This document shows, piece after piece, positions 11,961-24,118 of a DNA stretch of 64,000 nucleotides (its first letter is position 1; every line of letters begins with the position of its first letter). A program made the translations under genes and the position numbers. The DNA is from Allolobophora icterica. Its lineage: Eukaryota; Annelida; Clitellata; Crassiclitellata; Lumbricidae. The stretch is taken from positions 70,291,390 through 70,355,389 of the forward strand of contig OY744604.1 of assembly GCA_963556255.1 (NCBI GenBank), read 5' to 3'. A model generated the notes under the pieces. It searched no databases, had not been told where the DNA came from, and was given only the letters and a program-made list of their open reading frames with translations.

Positions 11961-13547
11961 CAAGGCCCTATAGGGCCGAGCCTATGGCGGCAATATTTTA
12001 TGGCGACGTATACTTTCATTTTTTAAATAAGTAATAATTCCCGCCATTTTCAAAATAAGTGATAATTTCTTGGGGAGGCATTATAACGGTAGGCCTACCA
12101 TATCGACAATTGCAATTTCATTTATCATTCAGTATTGGTGTTTAGGCGGAAGAAAACTAAGTCCTGCCCTGACCGGACATCTGGAAGCCAATCCCTTCTC
12201 ATAAAGTCACGTCGGCCAAGACGACATGTGAAAAAACTACCGTCAAACGAACAAAATCTGCGGCAGAAAAGAAGAATATTAGTCCGATACTAAAACTGAG
12301 CAACAGTTCGAACTGCAACATGCTAGAAATTACTGAGCAAATTCTGCATCTAGTCAATATAATTCACCTAAGTGACGCAGAAGTCGAAACACGACAGTCG
12401 ACGTGATTGGTGACACGCCCAGCAACCTCTGTATAATTGTGTGCATGGCACGAAAATGTTTGTCAACCCTTTCCTTCCGTCGACAATCCTTCTAACAACT
12501 TCTTTGTCTCCTTCGTACTTACGCCTATTTAATGTTCACTGTTTCACACTAAATCTACGTATAAGTTGCTTAATTTCTACTGTGTAGCATAGCCTACATT
12601 AATCACCAACACAGTTTTTAATATCTTTGTTTTAATAAACAGAAGTGAATTCAATTTCAACTAGTCAGAAACATTACTACAGAGAACACACAAATTCAAA
12701 CTTCTCCAGTCAGCATAAATCTTCGCGCCCTTCTTCGACACCTGTGCTGTGCGCCTAGCGGAATCTAATTATATACATATAGCGCGGCCGCCTGCTGAGA
12801 TCAGCCAACCACGCGCTTCGCTAAGATGTGATACATTTATCATATATATATACACGCGAAACAAAAGTAAACGCACTAAATATATACGGCAATATCTCGC
12901 ACTGCAAGACTGTACACAAAACTAAGTTCACAATGTTACTTTCACCTGGTCAATTAAATAGAAAATATCGAATGACACGCACAAAAGATTGCTGATTTAT
13001 TTATTAAGGGTTTTAAACTAATTCTTTAATCATGCTGGTGTATTGAATTTCGTCACATTTACACGAGAGTTGACCTCTGTTGTTAATTATTCTTTAGAGA
13101 AACCACGTAGTCACTTCGATTTGGAGGAAGTGAATGAATGCAGAAGAACATAATATCGTCCAATTACGGCAGGTCGCGTACAGAATAACAGGAATCAATT
13201 AGTGCACTTCAGAAATTTTTTGATTCGCCAGGTATAGCTAAAGTTTCCATTAACGTTGTAACAGTTATTTGTTTATATCGAATAGCAAGTTATTAGCAAC
13301 TGAAAGCAACAACTGCGATGCTTATTGTGGTTTAAATAGTCATAATATATCCTATGAGTTCTGTTGAATGAGCGACTGACTTCGCGTGAAGAATCAATAG
13401 GCACCGCGATAGTCCACAATTGCGATAAAATAAAATACATTACCGTGCAAGAATGTCCCTCTCATGAAGCTTTGATGCGCACATTAAAGCTGGAAAATAA
13501 CTTATGTATAATTTGAATAGTTCTATTTTATAATGAATCATTAAAAT
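11961..13547. other. Non-coding DNA with a probable hAT scrap
   Basis: About 11950-12165 has CCAGATTTACCACAAGGCCC and GGCGGCAATATTTT words resembling degraded hAT ends, but no paired end was found. The rest is AT-rich sequence with no gene recognised. Confidence 0.35.
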
Positions 13548-13907
13548 CAGTGCAGAATTTAGACTTGATGAGGCCTCAAGCGATTTAAAGCTTGGAGGCC
13601 CCTTGTTAACATATTACACCAGAAGATCTAACAAAACTTGTGAAACATATGTCTTTTATTTATTTAATAGCAAGGCATTTAAAGTGAAAACTTCAAACTT
13701 ATTTTCAAATGAATGCGTTTTACTAAGACGAGATGAAATTTATTACATAAGCCGTTTAAAAAGGTTCTAGATATGCATAATATATTTAGGCCTATGCAAT
13801 ACTCTTAAAATTTAAAATGCCTCCCCAAAATTTTCATTTTTTAGGCCCCTGCGGATTGCGAGGCCCTAAGCTGTAGCTTTCTCAGTTTACGCCTAAATCC
13901 GGTACTG
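13548..13907. mobile_element. hAT-type MITE, 360 bp
   Basis: Left end CAGTGCAGAATTTAGAC and right end GCCTAAATCCGGTACTG are imperfect inverted repeats. Flanks ATTAAAAT and ATTACAAT match at 7 of 8 positions, the hAT target-duplication length. The interior includes GAGGCCTC and TTGGAGGCCCC words shared with a minus-strand fragment near 47000-47128. Confidence 0.75.
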
Positions 13908-14059
13908 ATTACAATTAAAACCCGTCGGTGCCAAACTATTGTTACATGTATTGGATATAATGAAGCGCACTGATGGGTTTAGCTTTCAGAGAAAGCTTAT
14001 TAAGTCAAACCATTGAAATGACCAGTCTTCACCAGTAGACTTGATCACTGCAGTGCGGC

Positions 14060-14545
14060 ACTTGTAAGCCTGCCTCTAAGGCTAATTGGGCGCCTTGATG
14101 TGGTTCTCCGCTCAGCGGCTCGCCTCATTGGCCACCTTCCTAAACGTGCTCCTGTCTCTGCCTATATGCGTGATCTCCTTCACTGGCTCCCTGTTTTTCA
14201 GCGTATCTCCTATCGAGTTGCTGCACTTCCTTGACGGTGCCTTCTTGGCTGTGCTCCATCCTACCTGTCTGATCTTTGTCAACCTGTCTCTTGCCTAGCA
14301 GCCCGTCGAACTCTCCGATCAGCGGCCAGTATATTAGACAGCGTTGGGCCTTTTCGGTTGTGGGCGCTCCTTCTGGAATGGTCTCCCTCTAGCTCTGCAC
14401 TTGCTGCCTCGGTTAAACTTGCCTACTTTTTTTATATAAATCCCTCAAATCACATTTCCTTCGCTATGGCTTGGCAGGGAGCGCCTCTGAGTAGGTCTCT
14501 TAAAGAGGCGCTATGTAAATTCTCAGAATGAATTAATGAATGAAT
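14060..14545 (+). mobile_element. CR1/L2-like LINE 3' fragment with GCGCC hairpin tail
   Basis: The frame starting near 14102 reads RLIGHLPKRAPVSAYMRD, then LHWLPVFQRISYRVAA, the thumb and C-terminal region of CR1/L2 reverse transcriptases. Frameshifts follow, then GGGAGCGCCTCTGAGTAG and AAAGAGGCGCTATGTAAA, which form a hairpin. A GAATTAATGAATGAATT tail closes the element. The fragment is 5' truncated and inactive. Confidence 0.85.
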
Positions 14546-14599
14546 TAAAAGAATAACTAATCATTGAAATTCAGCATTATTACAGTTTCCTTAACCTCT

Positions 14600-14780
14600 T
14601 TTATTGTTGAAATGTTTGTCGTAAAAAGTTGGAAAAAAGTCGAAAAAATTATAACTACTTTTTAAGTGTAGTTAACTAATAAATATTTCCAAAATCAGTT
14701 GCCAACTTTAGTTAAACTATTTTTTTAGTTGGAAAATAGTTTTAGTTTGACTAAAAGAAAATAGTTTAGTGCCCATCACT
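14600..14780. mobile_element. Fragment of a hAT-like MITE
   Basis: A TTAGTTAACTA-rich stretch ends in AGTTTAGTGCCCATCACTG, whose complement CAGTGATGGGCACTAAACT is a typical hAT terminus. The other end is not seen. Confidence 0.45.
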
Positions 14781-14839
14781 GATAATAGCTGAGTTGGCTA
14801 TGAATGCAGGTGAAGCCCAGAACTTAAAATAAAATTTTG

Positions 14840-14945
14840 CACTAGCGGATATTTTAACTCTCGATTGACACGCCATCATGCTGGGATGTCAATCTAGAGT
14901 TAATTTATGGATGTCTTATACGCATGAATTTAAGACAGTGCACCC
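14840..14945. repeat. About 100-bp repeat shared with 22300-22390
   Basis: Both places share CATCATGCTGG, AGAGTTAATT and TGGATGTCT-ATACGC in the same order, about 7.4 kb apart. The first lies downstream of GPCR A and the second upstream. Confidence 0.6.
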
Positions 14946-14949
14946 GGGC

Positions 14950-15850
14950 ATAGGTCTATACGACGTCATCAAATTTACTAATGCAAATTTTTTTGTATTG
15001 CAATTATTAACTTACTCGCTGTATCGCGTGAAAAATCACGGAATGATAATTTAAATTAAACACTAAAACTAAACACACTTATTTAAACACGTCAACTGTA
15101 AAGACAACAGTCCGTCACTTTGCTGACTATATTGTCACAAGGTTATGTTCTGGTGCGTGGCTCACTTAGCCGGTATGCCTGAGGGAGGGGGTTAGGAGGG
15201 ACGGACATCAGCCCTTGGCTGGAATCAGGCATGGAGGGAAGGATGGATGGAGAGAGGGCCATTGTCCCTCCCTTCATTCCTCCCTCACTGACCCTAGCCG
15301 TTGGCTGGCTGATATAAGGCGATACCGTGGGTTGGCGATAATAAGCCCATAATTATTACAGGTTACACGTCCGACCGACAAACAGACAGACAGTGGTATT
15401 GCAATTATTAACTTATGCATTGATCGCATTCTCTGTCTCTCAATTAAGGGACCGTCCATAGATGACGTCACGTCCAGGTAGTGGAGGGGTTAGACTTGTG
15501 TGACGCTATGTGGCCACCATCATTATTATAAGCCTTCTGCGCGATACGGATTTGTTGAGAGGGGTGGTGGTAAATTTTTTATGCACGAGCCCTAATGCTA
15601 CAGCTGTCCAAGACATAGAAAAATGTTTTAAATTCGAAGCCACTGTATAATCACAAAATCTTGCAGACACGCCAGTTAAAGATCAAATATTGTGTTTGCG
15701 CGAAAAACGACACGTGTGTTGTTGGCGACGCTAGTCACTCTAGACCTAATTACGACGAACTAAGCTACTATTGTTTAAACATAGCTGTCAGCATCCGCCA
15801 CATAAAACAGACATCCACTTTCCGATAGATTGGATCCTTCAAACTTATGC
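14950..15850. other. Downstream flank of GPCR A
   Basis: No additional gene was recognised. A GGGAGGAATGAAGGGAGGGA-type purine/pyrimidine stretch lies near 15180-15300. The last coding exon of receptor A ends at 15851; no convincing AATAAA is visible just beyond it on the minus strand. Confidence 0.4.
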
Positions 15851-16215
15851 CTATCCAGTCATTTGCACAGTCGTTGAGTTCCCGATGATGTTGATGACGC
15901 TCGTGACATTTTCGTCGCTCTCTTGGCGTCTGCCGCACAACTTCTGGCGTAGATACTTTTTCACTGGATTCAAATTAGCTGCGTAGATGAACGGATTGAG
16001 ACAGACGTTCAAGAAGGCCAAGGACGTCGTGGCGTAGCGACAATCTGAACTGAGATTCTCAAGAATGCGCAGATTATAGAGAAAGTAGTAGATGCGATTT
16101 GGAAACCAAAAAAGAACAAAACAAACCGAGATGATTAGGAATGTGTTGATGACGTTCATTTGGGTTTTCATGGCGTTCTGTTGAGCAGCGCTCTTCATCA
16201 TGTTGTTGAAGTTAA
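15851..16215 (-). CDS. GPCR paralogue A, exon 2 (TM6-TM7 and tail)
   Basis: This is the last coding exon of receptor A. The acceptor CTGCAG ends at 16216, and the first two bases complete a Val codon with the final G of exon 1. It encodes residues 203-323 of a predicted 323. VNFNNMMKSA ends intracellular loop 3. TM6 carries FWFP (residues 238-241) in place of the usual CW-P. TM7 carries NPFIY (276-280), the NPxxY motif. A basic helix-8 region follows, with Cys296 as a possible palmitoylation site. The tail ends VQMTG. The intron (16216-18637) is larger than in the sister genes because it holds a LINE fragment. Confidence 0.9.
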
Positions 16216-16439
16216 CTGCAGATTAAAACATAAATCATTCAGTGCTCCAAGTACGACAATTCTTCTATGTAATCAATATAAGAAAATAATGATCCTCACG
16301 TCGGATAAAAGGATTCAACTCATTAAAAAGAACATTACCTTTGAAAAGGTGAAACATTTTGATTCAATAGAAACAGATTATAAGTGTGTTAGAAACGGCA
16401 GATTTATTGTTTGGTAGAGAGATTTACGATGGGGCCATG

Positions 16440-16523
16440 CATATCGATAAGGATGATAACTGGAAGTGATGATGATGATGCTGATGTTGCTGCTGCTGAT
16501 GATGAGGATGGTGATGATGATGC

Positions 16524-16555
<32 letters not shown>

Positions 16556-16562
16556 ATGACGA
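16440..16562. repeat. GAT/GCT microsatellite in intron of GPCR A
   Basis: GATGATGATGCTG-type run about 230 bp upstream of exon 2. The introns of B (38935-38990) and C (53375-53478) have GAT runs at the same place. Confidence 0.9.
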
Positions 16563-16924
16563 TAATGATGGCGACAAGGTAACGATTTTATGTTGTTTTC
16601 GGACTACTTTCAGTGCAAGGTCTAAAACTCGGAGAAGTCAAGATGACTATTACTATTAATAATATTATCATTATTATTATTTAGAAAAATTTCATGTCAC
16701 CAATGTCTACTGTATACTGCATCAGCCGATGGCACACCATAAGCAATCTGTATTCAGGTCAAGACTGAAAATGTCAGTTCGCTGATATAGAGAGAGAGAC
16801 ATGTGGCTACGATGGCTAAGTCAGCTGGAAAATGTAGTATCTCTCCAGCCGAGACTGATGTTACTAATTAGTGCCTTCTATCGCGCAGTTGTCTAACTCT
16901 ACTGCGCAAGGCATCAACCGATGT

Positions 16925-17660
16925 CGAGTTTCATCATGCTAGACTCGTTGATACTAACAATGAGCTAGTTATGGATTGAGTGCGTGGATAAGTAGTAAAA
17001 AGATTCGTTGCACAGAAACGGAAACTCCATACAAGTACGATGCAATAGAAGATTATGCTCCAGTTTATTAAAAACATCAGACAAGTCATCACGAAATGTG
17101 CTGTCACATACTCTTTTCCACAGAGCACAAGAAGTCATAAACAGAAAGAAATGTGAATTCTGTTGAATGGATCTACGGTATGCATAGTTGCATACTGAAC
17201 TGGTATAAGATTAACGAATTGGATGATAGGCGAATTTGAATGTTATTGCTAACTAACCGTTTAAGAGATTAAGGTATAAAATTCACAGTTGATATAGGTT
17301 TGTAATCAAACAGGTAGCCATGATCATAGAGAAGGTTTCTTTAGCAGAGGATGAACTATGGCGTGAGGAAAGGCAGATAGGAAGTATACCTCATGAAGTG
17401 AGAATTTGATAATTGGTGTAGGCCCCAAATAGTTGGGCCTAGCCTCCTAGGACATCAAAGCGCTCTTTCAGAAGAGATGTAGGAATGGTGCCAAGGAGAT
17501 AACACTTGTTAGATGAAGAAAAGACAATTTTAGGATCCTCTGCAAGAGTGTTGGGCTCAAGGTAGTAAAACACATGAGGTGCAGAACTAGGCTGAAGGAA
17601 TTTATCAGACGCAGATGATCCGACTATTTTAAGCTGCCTTTATACCATCATTTTTTTGCA
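16925..17660 (-). mobile_element. CR1/L2-like reverse transcriptase fragment in intron of GPCR A
   Basis: On the minus strand, CYLLGTIPTSLLKERFDVLG (from about 17510 to 17450) is followed by FPHAIVHPLLKKPSL (about 17370-17325), the conserved start of the reverse transcriptase domain in CR1/L2 elements (FK-AIV-PLLKKP). Stops interrupt both segments. The element lies in the same orientation as the host gene. Confidence 0.8.
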
Positions 17661-18637
17661 TAAATAGTCATCAACTTAGTTGTAAGCAACTGCTGGGTGC
17701 TTGCTTAACCAAATTTAACTTATCTCGATGTAATAACTTATTTAACGCATGCAAGAAAATGTTTGTGATACACAACTTTCAGCTATTTTTTCAGTTAAAG
17801 ATGCAGATCTGGCAGGTGGAAGAAGTTTGTGCACAAGTTTGCACTTTGGCTATAGTTAGTGAGATCTGAAGGCAGACGACAGTGGCGCCACCAACGCACA
17901 AACTGATTCCAAGACGCCTAGCTTCAGAAACGGCACAGTTCAAGCAAGGCTGTGGTGTGCGTTCTACCACTCTTTTAGTTCTAAAAGAAATTTCCTCCCG
18001 AAGAGCTCATCTTCGAACTAGGACCTAAAGTAGATTGGAATTGCGAAGCTGCTTTTGCAGGTGATAGCAATAACGGAAGAGACTGAGCAAAACGAAAAGG
18101 TGGGCGAAGTGAATTCCAAAAATGAAGCGAGCAACAGAAAACGGCCGCATAACAAAAAACAATTCTGGCTGTTGGTATGCCAGAGAGATCCTCAGAAGAC
18201 GTGGTCAAATATTAAAACATCGAGGAAAAGTATGGTTGGCTATAGTTCAATTTTTTTGGCCACAAGCCTAATTTTAAACAGATTTTTTGCTTAAAGGAGA
18301 CCAATGTTCTAATTTGAGTAAAATGGTTATAAGCTCATATCTTGAGAAATTTGTCATAATTCTTGCTTAAAATTTCTGAACCGTCTTGAGTTTTTGCAAG
18401 TTTCACTTTGCGATATCAGTAAGAATCGGGTACAGTAATCTAGACGACCGGTTTCAATGCATTTGCCACATACATCAAAGAAAGCATAGAATCACAGAGC
18501 CTAAAAGGGCTTTTGAAACCAAGTTTATTAGGCATAATTAAATTCTTAATTGAACAACTTCTAAACATGCAGAAGTTTTATAGACCTACTGGAACAATGA
18601 CTTACCTAACTGCTAGAATTTAAATTGAGAAACGTAC

Positions 18638-19244
18638 CTGGAACAGTACGTTTGCGAGTGACATGCAGTATTCGTGAATAGCAGAACACGAAGACTACCA
18701 GTGTCACAATGAAGTTGATTAGAAACTTGTAGACAGCGTAGGCACTCGCATTTATAGCAGGCGGAAACTCTGCGTAAAGCACGCAGTGCCCATTTATGAC
18801 AGTCGTGGCTGATAGATCAACAAACGCGTTTAAAACCGTGTCAAAGTTCATCCACGTCAAGGCAATCGCCACAAAGTACATCCACTGTCGAAAATGTCTC
18901 TTGTGGAACACCGCATGGACGATTTTGACGTATCTTTCTAGAGTCAAGACGATCAGATTATCTGTTGAACAACACAGAAAGTACCAAACCATCCACTCTC
19001 CGGTGAAAGCTTTGCAGATGAATTTTCCGAAAGTGACGCCGTAATCGATGTTCATTATTTTAACGCTGTAACTAATTACAAGTTGTAAACAGCAAATGAA
19101 ATCCAGAGTCATCTGATTGAAAACGATAGCCATCTCATATTTTCGAGCCTTTGACTGTGCAAGAATTAGGCCTAGAAGCATTAGAAGATTCGCAATTCCA
19201 CCAATGATTCCGGTCGCAACAACTGAAGCCTCAAAAACAACCAT
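18638..19244 (-). CDS. GPCR paralogue A, exon 1 (TM1-TM5), rhodopsin-type
   Basis: The first coding exon of a class-A seven-transmembrane receptor, residues 1-202. I chose the ATG at 19244 because the MVVFEAS start aligns with MFAFEAS in B and MVAFEAS in C, and in C an in-frame stop lies just upstream. The extracellular N-terminus is only about 6 residues. TM1 has GGIANLLMLL, TM2 has LDF with Asp48, and TM3 has Cys77 and LERY (ERY 103-105). Cys154 in extracellular loop 2 would pair with Cys77. TM5 ends in FCYSRILHVTRKR. The donor CCAG|GTACGT at 18638/18637 is phase 1. Upstream sequence (19320-19520) aligns with that of B, including GGCGCATTCAAT. The ligand is unknown; large sensory-type GPCR expansions are known in invertebrate deuterostomes. 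TM1 has two more residues (GL) than in B and C. Confidence 0.92.
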
Positions 19245-20115
19245 TTTCACAATTTTCACAATTATTTGTATTCAATTAATCAAATTTGTCAAAATACGAT
19301 GTCGTTATAGGAAACTGATAGTGTAAATTTTGGGAAATCGTGCCTCGATACAAGGCTATATTTGCACGCGCAGCTTTTGCAATACAAGTTTCAGATTGCT
19401 TCGCATACACAACCGCACTGCGTTTTAAAGAGACTACAGCTAGGCCTAGCAGTATCTCTGGCGCATTCAATTCTTCTGTCGACTTGTGATGCACGCTTAC
19501 TTTCAATCAGATAGCAAAATGCTCTTATGTATATATACACACACACATATATATGCATATATATAATATTTTACTCCTTTCGTTTCCCGTCTTAGTGGGC
19601 ATATGTAGGCTATATATATATATAATATTTTAGTCCTTTCGTCTCCCGCCTTGGTGGGCATACGTATGTTAAATGTGCTATGGCAGTGGCGTAAAATATG
19701 GGCAGTTTGTCGCCCGGGGTGAGTGATGGTAATCGCCCCGTCATGTGTCGAACATTTGTTGAACATTAATTGAAGACATAACATGATGCCATTTAGCTGG
19801 TCAACTCAGAAAGCTTCTCTATTTTTGATACATGTAGCTGCAAAGACTACAAACAATTTCACAGAAATTAATGGAAGCGCATACTTCATTTTCACTTAAA
19901 AGAACAGCAAGGTTTGTTAATCTCTCTTAAAACACTGAAGACTGCAAATACGATTTGAAAAGAACGGTCACAAGAAACTAGTGAGTGTGGCAACGTTGAC
20001 TTACTATCTGAGAAACTAAGGCTAGTCTTTTATGGTGCTGAATCGCTTACTGAAATGCACTTAAATCAGCAGTCCAGTTGGAGTATAATCCAAACTTTCC
20101 CCACTTCGTTTGCAT
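19245..20115. other. Upstream region of GPCR A
   Basis: The proximal 250 bp resembles the region 5' of GPCR B and so probably contains the shared promoter. Farther out there are two tandem copies of an AATATTTTA-TCCTTTCGT-TCCCG block (about 19560-19670). A hAT-like terminus CAGTGGCGTAAAATATG lies at about 19685 with no partner end found. Confidence 0.5.
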
Positions 20116-22141
20116 TATAGGGGAGACCGGGGCCAAATGCAACAGGTGTTGGTTGCAACACTGTCGATATTTAGGCGCTATATAATAACAGCGTGAAATT
20201 AACTCACCTCCCTTGTGTAGAATAGTTTCTAGGTCAGTGTGACCTAATCTGTTTGCAGGAAGGCGGTTACGGCTACAGAAAATAATTAAAAGTTTATTTT
20301 CGGCAATCAAAAGTAAGTTTTCCGGCTTTGTTTTCTTTTGTAATGTAGCTGAATGTTTTGGATCAATTTCATGTGGTTTGGTGTCATAAGCGGGACAAGG
20401 CATTGGGCTTGAAAATGCATTTAGTCATTTTATTTAAAAACGACGCTGTCGGGAAAAATTTCCATAACAATGTCTCTGCATTGCCTCGGGGTTGGTTGCA
20501 ACATTTTCATTGGGGTTGGTTGCAACATGTTGCAACCAACCCCATGCATTTGCTTCAATAAACCGTGCTCATATACTCGTCACAATTACAGCACATTATA
20601 TTCAAATATTATGTGCGTTGTACTAATTGGTACTAATTGAATTATTTTAACCTTTTATACGCTTCTTTGCATTTTTTTAAAACTGCTTGTGACGATGAGA
20701 AACCGTCAGCGAAAAACTGATCGCGGTTCTGCTAGTAAAAAACAATGATGAATGCAGCGACAGAAGTTATTGATAATGGAGCTAGTCTTGGACAGACTGC
20801 AAAAAGTCACAACGTTCATTATTTAACATTATGTCGATATATTCAGAAAGTGAAATTTGCCCGTGAGGCCAATGTAGCAATGCCTAATCCAGGATATAAA
20901 TCGAACAGAAAAATATTTACAGACCAACAAGAAAAATCAATTGCTGACTATTTGGTGATGGCTGGTCACATGTGTTATGGGTTATCGCCTTAGGAAGCAC
21001 GTGAACTTGCTTACCAATGTGCTACTAAATTTAATGTGAACTTTCCCCTCAATGGTCTGCTAAGTCTGCTGCTGGTGAAGATTGGCTTTCGGGATTTATT
21101 TCGCGAAATCAAGTTTTATCAATACGCACACCGGAGGCCACGAGTTTGGCGAGAGCTACTGGTTTCAACGCTACTACCGTAAACTCATTCTTTGATAAAC
21201 TATCTGCAGTTATTGATCGTCATAATATCCAAGCAAGTGATATTTATAATCTCGATGAACCGGAATAATGATGATCACTCTGTGCGTCATGATCGTTTAA
21301 AACAGGGTGATTTTGTGCTGGTCAACTTCAAGGACTTGAAGATACAAGATACAGCTCATTTTGTGGCTCGTATTGAAGACAGTTCACTGTCAGATGATTT
21401 AGAAATGGAGGTTACATATCTTGCCACGAAATCGACTAGGCCTACATTTGATCATGAAGAAACTGTTCGCTTTGTAGTTCCAGAAAATTCAAAAACACAT
21501 CCGGTTCCAATGGAGGACATAATCAAGAAACTGCCTAGTCCTTTAATAACGGGCGGAACTAAACGAGTCAGTAGACAGATAGCATTCCCGTTTTCTTTTT
21601 GTGGTTACAATTTGAAGGCTTGAAATAGGCCTACAATTTTGAATTAAATACTGAACATTCTGGACGTAAATAGGTAGAAGTAGCCTACCCCAGGGGTTCT
21701 AGAGCCTAGGCCTATATCGCGCATATATATCGGACTTTTTACTGACGATTATTGCGACAAAAAACAGTTTAATTTTATTTTGATTGATGTTTTTGATTAC
21801 TTTTTATTTTGAATTTGTTAAGTTAATAACATTCTTGTATGTTGGCAGTCCTCAATATACGGCCTCAGTTGAATAATTAGACTATTTTCAATACTGTTGC
21901 AACGTTCCCCGGGGTCGTTGCAACTAACCCCGGTCCGGGGTTGGTTGCAACATTTCAGAGCCCTCTGTTCAATTAGCAATTGCGGGTACATGGTTTGTCA
22001 TTGAGATCGTCACAATATCTTGTTTTGGTGCTGAGATGTAAAGGTTATACAAGGGCTAAAATGATTTTAGGTTGTTCCAAAAATTAAAAACTACACAACA
22101 AAATATGAAAAGTGTTGCATCTAGCCCCGGTCTCCCCTATA
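20116..22141 (+). mobile_element. pogo-like (DDE_1) DNA transposon, internally deleted, 2.0 kb
   Basis: The ends are inverted repeats: TATAGGGGAGACCGGGGC at the left and its complement at 22124-22141, with TA/TATA flanks, as expected for the Tc1/mariner-pogo group. Inside each end lie several copies of the subterminal word GGGTTGGTTGCAAC in both orientations (20488-20545 and 21900-21955). These are likely transposase-binding sites. The interior has a disrupted transposase lacking its catalytic core, so the copy cannot move by itself. Confidence 0.9.
20695..21623 (+). pseudogene. pogo/jerky-like transposase remnant, DDE core deleted
   Basis: An N-terminal MRNRQRKTDRGSASKKQ begins at 20695 and shifts frame at about 20745. 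It continues with a pipsqueak-type helix-turn-helix (AATEVIDNGASLGQTAKSHN and following), a CENP-B-type region with GYKSNRKIFTDQQEKSIADY, a stop at about 20991, then EARELAYQC, RTPEATSLARATGFN and IYNLDE (about 21241-21258). IYNLDE normally opens the DDE_1 catalytic domain. Here the sequence jumps straight to the C-terminal region, HDRLKQGDFVLVNF through DIIKKLPSP to the stop at 21623. Roughly 200 or more residues carrying the acidic triad are missing. Family assignment is firm; function is lost. Confidence 0.88.
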
Positions 22142-22289
22142 TGTGGAAGTGATTTTATCTATACAGTGATGTTCCAATACATTCAAATCTTCTGGCAATG
22201 ACGCGGCACATTGATACATTTTTGTTTCGAGTTCGATGCGCAGTTCAAGGATTCGATGATCTGAGAGATTAACTAATCAAGTGTAAGCC

Positions 22290-22395
22290 TCTGAAATGAC
22301 GACGGAAACCTCTCGACTAGCAATTCATCATGCTGGTCTGCCAATCGAGAGTTAATTATAGTGGATGTCTAATACGCCCGATTGCACTATCTGGC
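22290..22395. repeat. About 100-bp repeat shared with 14840-14945
   Basis: CTCGACTAG, CATCATGCTGG and AGAGTTAATTATAGTGGATG occur in the same order as at 14855-14935. The family is unresolved. Confidence 0.6.
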
Positions 22396-22716
22396 ACACG
22401 CACAGGCGTAAGTAAGCTCATTGAGTCTTCGAAATTGATTAGTATTACAACTATAGGCTATAAACTTATGAAATAATCCACCTCAGTGATAATTAGAATA
22501 GGGCATGTCAAGGTTTGTCTATTGAGGCGGAGGAAAACCTGTAGGCTATATGGACCCAGTGACACACTAAAAATGGGTGCATGCCCACTTGGTTGATTTT
22601 TCCGAGTTACAAATATGGTTGATTATTGCTAAGGATAGCAATTTACAGGTTTGCGCATGTTGAAATGTTATGTTGCCGATGCTTTTTTTATTATTTAGAT
22701 ATGATACAGTCACTTC

Positions 22717-22877
22717 CAGTGGCGTCTATCCCCCCGAAGTCATTGGAGCAACTTCCCCTCCCTTCCCTTCCCTTCCCTTCCCTCCCCTGTTAATGATGGC
22801 ACACACACTGACATATCTTCTCCCAATTTCTTGGATGGAGCATTTGCTCCAAGGTTTCCATGGTGTAGACGCCTTTG
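22717..22877. mobile_element. Possible hAT-type MITE, 161 bp
   Basis: Ends CAGTGGCGTCTATCCC and TGGTGTAGACGCCTTTG are imperfect inverted repeats. Flanks GTCACTTC and GTCTATTC match at 6 of 8 positions. The interior has a (CCCTT)n run at 22754-22790. Confidence 0.5.
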
Positions 22878-22879
22878 GT

Positions 22880-23820
22880 CTATTCTGAAGTTAACGTATA
22901 AATCTAGCGAGTCTAAATTTCGAAGTTCGATCGTCTGACAACCTCGGAGAGTTGCTTAGAATTATATTATTCTGAAATGTGATGTGATGCAATGTAATAT
23001 AACGCAAACGATGTTAGAGTTAAGTAAGAGCATCGAGTTGTGTAAGTAACCAAAGATGGACCAGTGGGGTAAGTCCGTTGAATATTTATTCAGTGGAGTT
23101 GATCCAGGTTTCAGAACTATGTTAACATTAAAAGCTCCAGCTTTTAGCAATATGTGTTCATGTGATGACAAGGCTTTACATCCGTGATTTGAAATAATCC
23201 ACGACATAAAATGTTTAGAGACATGGTAGTCAATACTGACGAAAGCAAATGAAAGGGTGCTGATTAGTTCATTGACCAAGAAACGTAGGCTTTTATTTTA
23301 ACATTTTAACGATGAAAGCAATGCAGCTCATCGCTAAAGTGTTAAAGTATGTGAAGAAGTTATGAATTTTAAGTTCCTTAATAAAGATCGTCTTACAAAT
23401 TACCAAATAAATATGGTTTAGATAGATGATAGATAGATAGATCGAGGACTGTCGGAGATGCAGAATAACAACTGCTGATAGTGTCCGCTTCCTACGTTAA
23501 CGCCATCGTCTAAGGCAGTTCCTTGCAAATGGTAAGCCGCGGTGTCTGAACATCATTAGAGCCATCAGTTCAACTGTGACTTGCAGAAGTTCAATTGCTG
23601 GTATATAATACGATGTATTTGTCGTTTTCATATGATAACCTAAAGTCCAAGATTAAAACCCGGAGCGCAGAGGCGGAAATTGGACGAGGAGTATCGATCG
23701 CTTAACGACAATGTGGAGGGGCGTTGAAGTCGACCCACCTTACCCCACCTTATCCTAGACACAGCGGGGTCTCTCCTCCAAATATTAAATCGATGTAATT
23801 CACCGGCCTCTTTCTGTCTC
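22880..23820. other. No gene recognised
   Basis: AT-rich sequence without motifs I can support, apart from a short GATAGATAGATAGAT run near 23420-23440. Confidence 0.35.
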
Positions 23821-24118
23821 CTCGCATCGTTCACTTCGCTCCTCGAATAGATTTGATATTTCAGTTCCTCATATTAGAACAGCTATGGCGCAATCCCGGT
23901 CTTTTGCCTCAATTGGTCCCTTTCTCTGGAACACACTGTCTCCTACTCGCTCTCAAATTTTAATAGGTAACCCCTCGTCTTCTTTTGCTTTTCTCAGACT
24001 TATTTCTTTTCTCTTGGCCTTGCGCACTGGGAGCGCCTCCGAACGGTTCATCCTACTAAGCTTAGAGGCGCTTTATAAATGTTGTAATACAATAGGCCTA
24101 CAATACAATACAATATCA
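23820..24118 (+). mobile_element. CR1/L2-like LINE 3' fragment with GCGCC hairpin tail
   Basis: The frame crossing 23835-24010 reads HIRTAMAQSRSFASIGPFLW then NTLSPTRSQ, a standard C-terminal CR1/L2 segment. The tail GGGAGCGCCTCCGA and TTAGAGGCGCTTTATAAAT forms the same hairpin as at 14480 and 26460. It ends in an AATACAATA-type repeat at about 24090-24116. Confidence 0.85.

Noticed and set aside
20047..20403. 118-codon minus-strand frame
   Set aside because: It crosses the left end of the pogo-like element, so half is transposon terminus; no domain seen.
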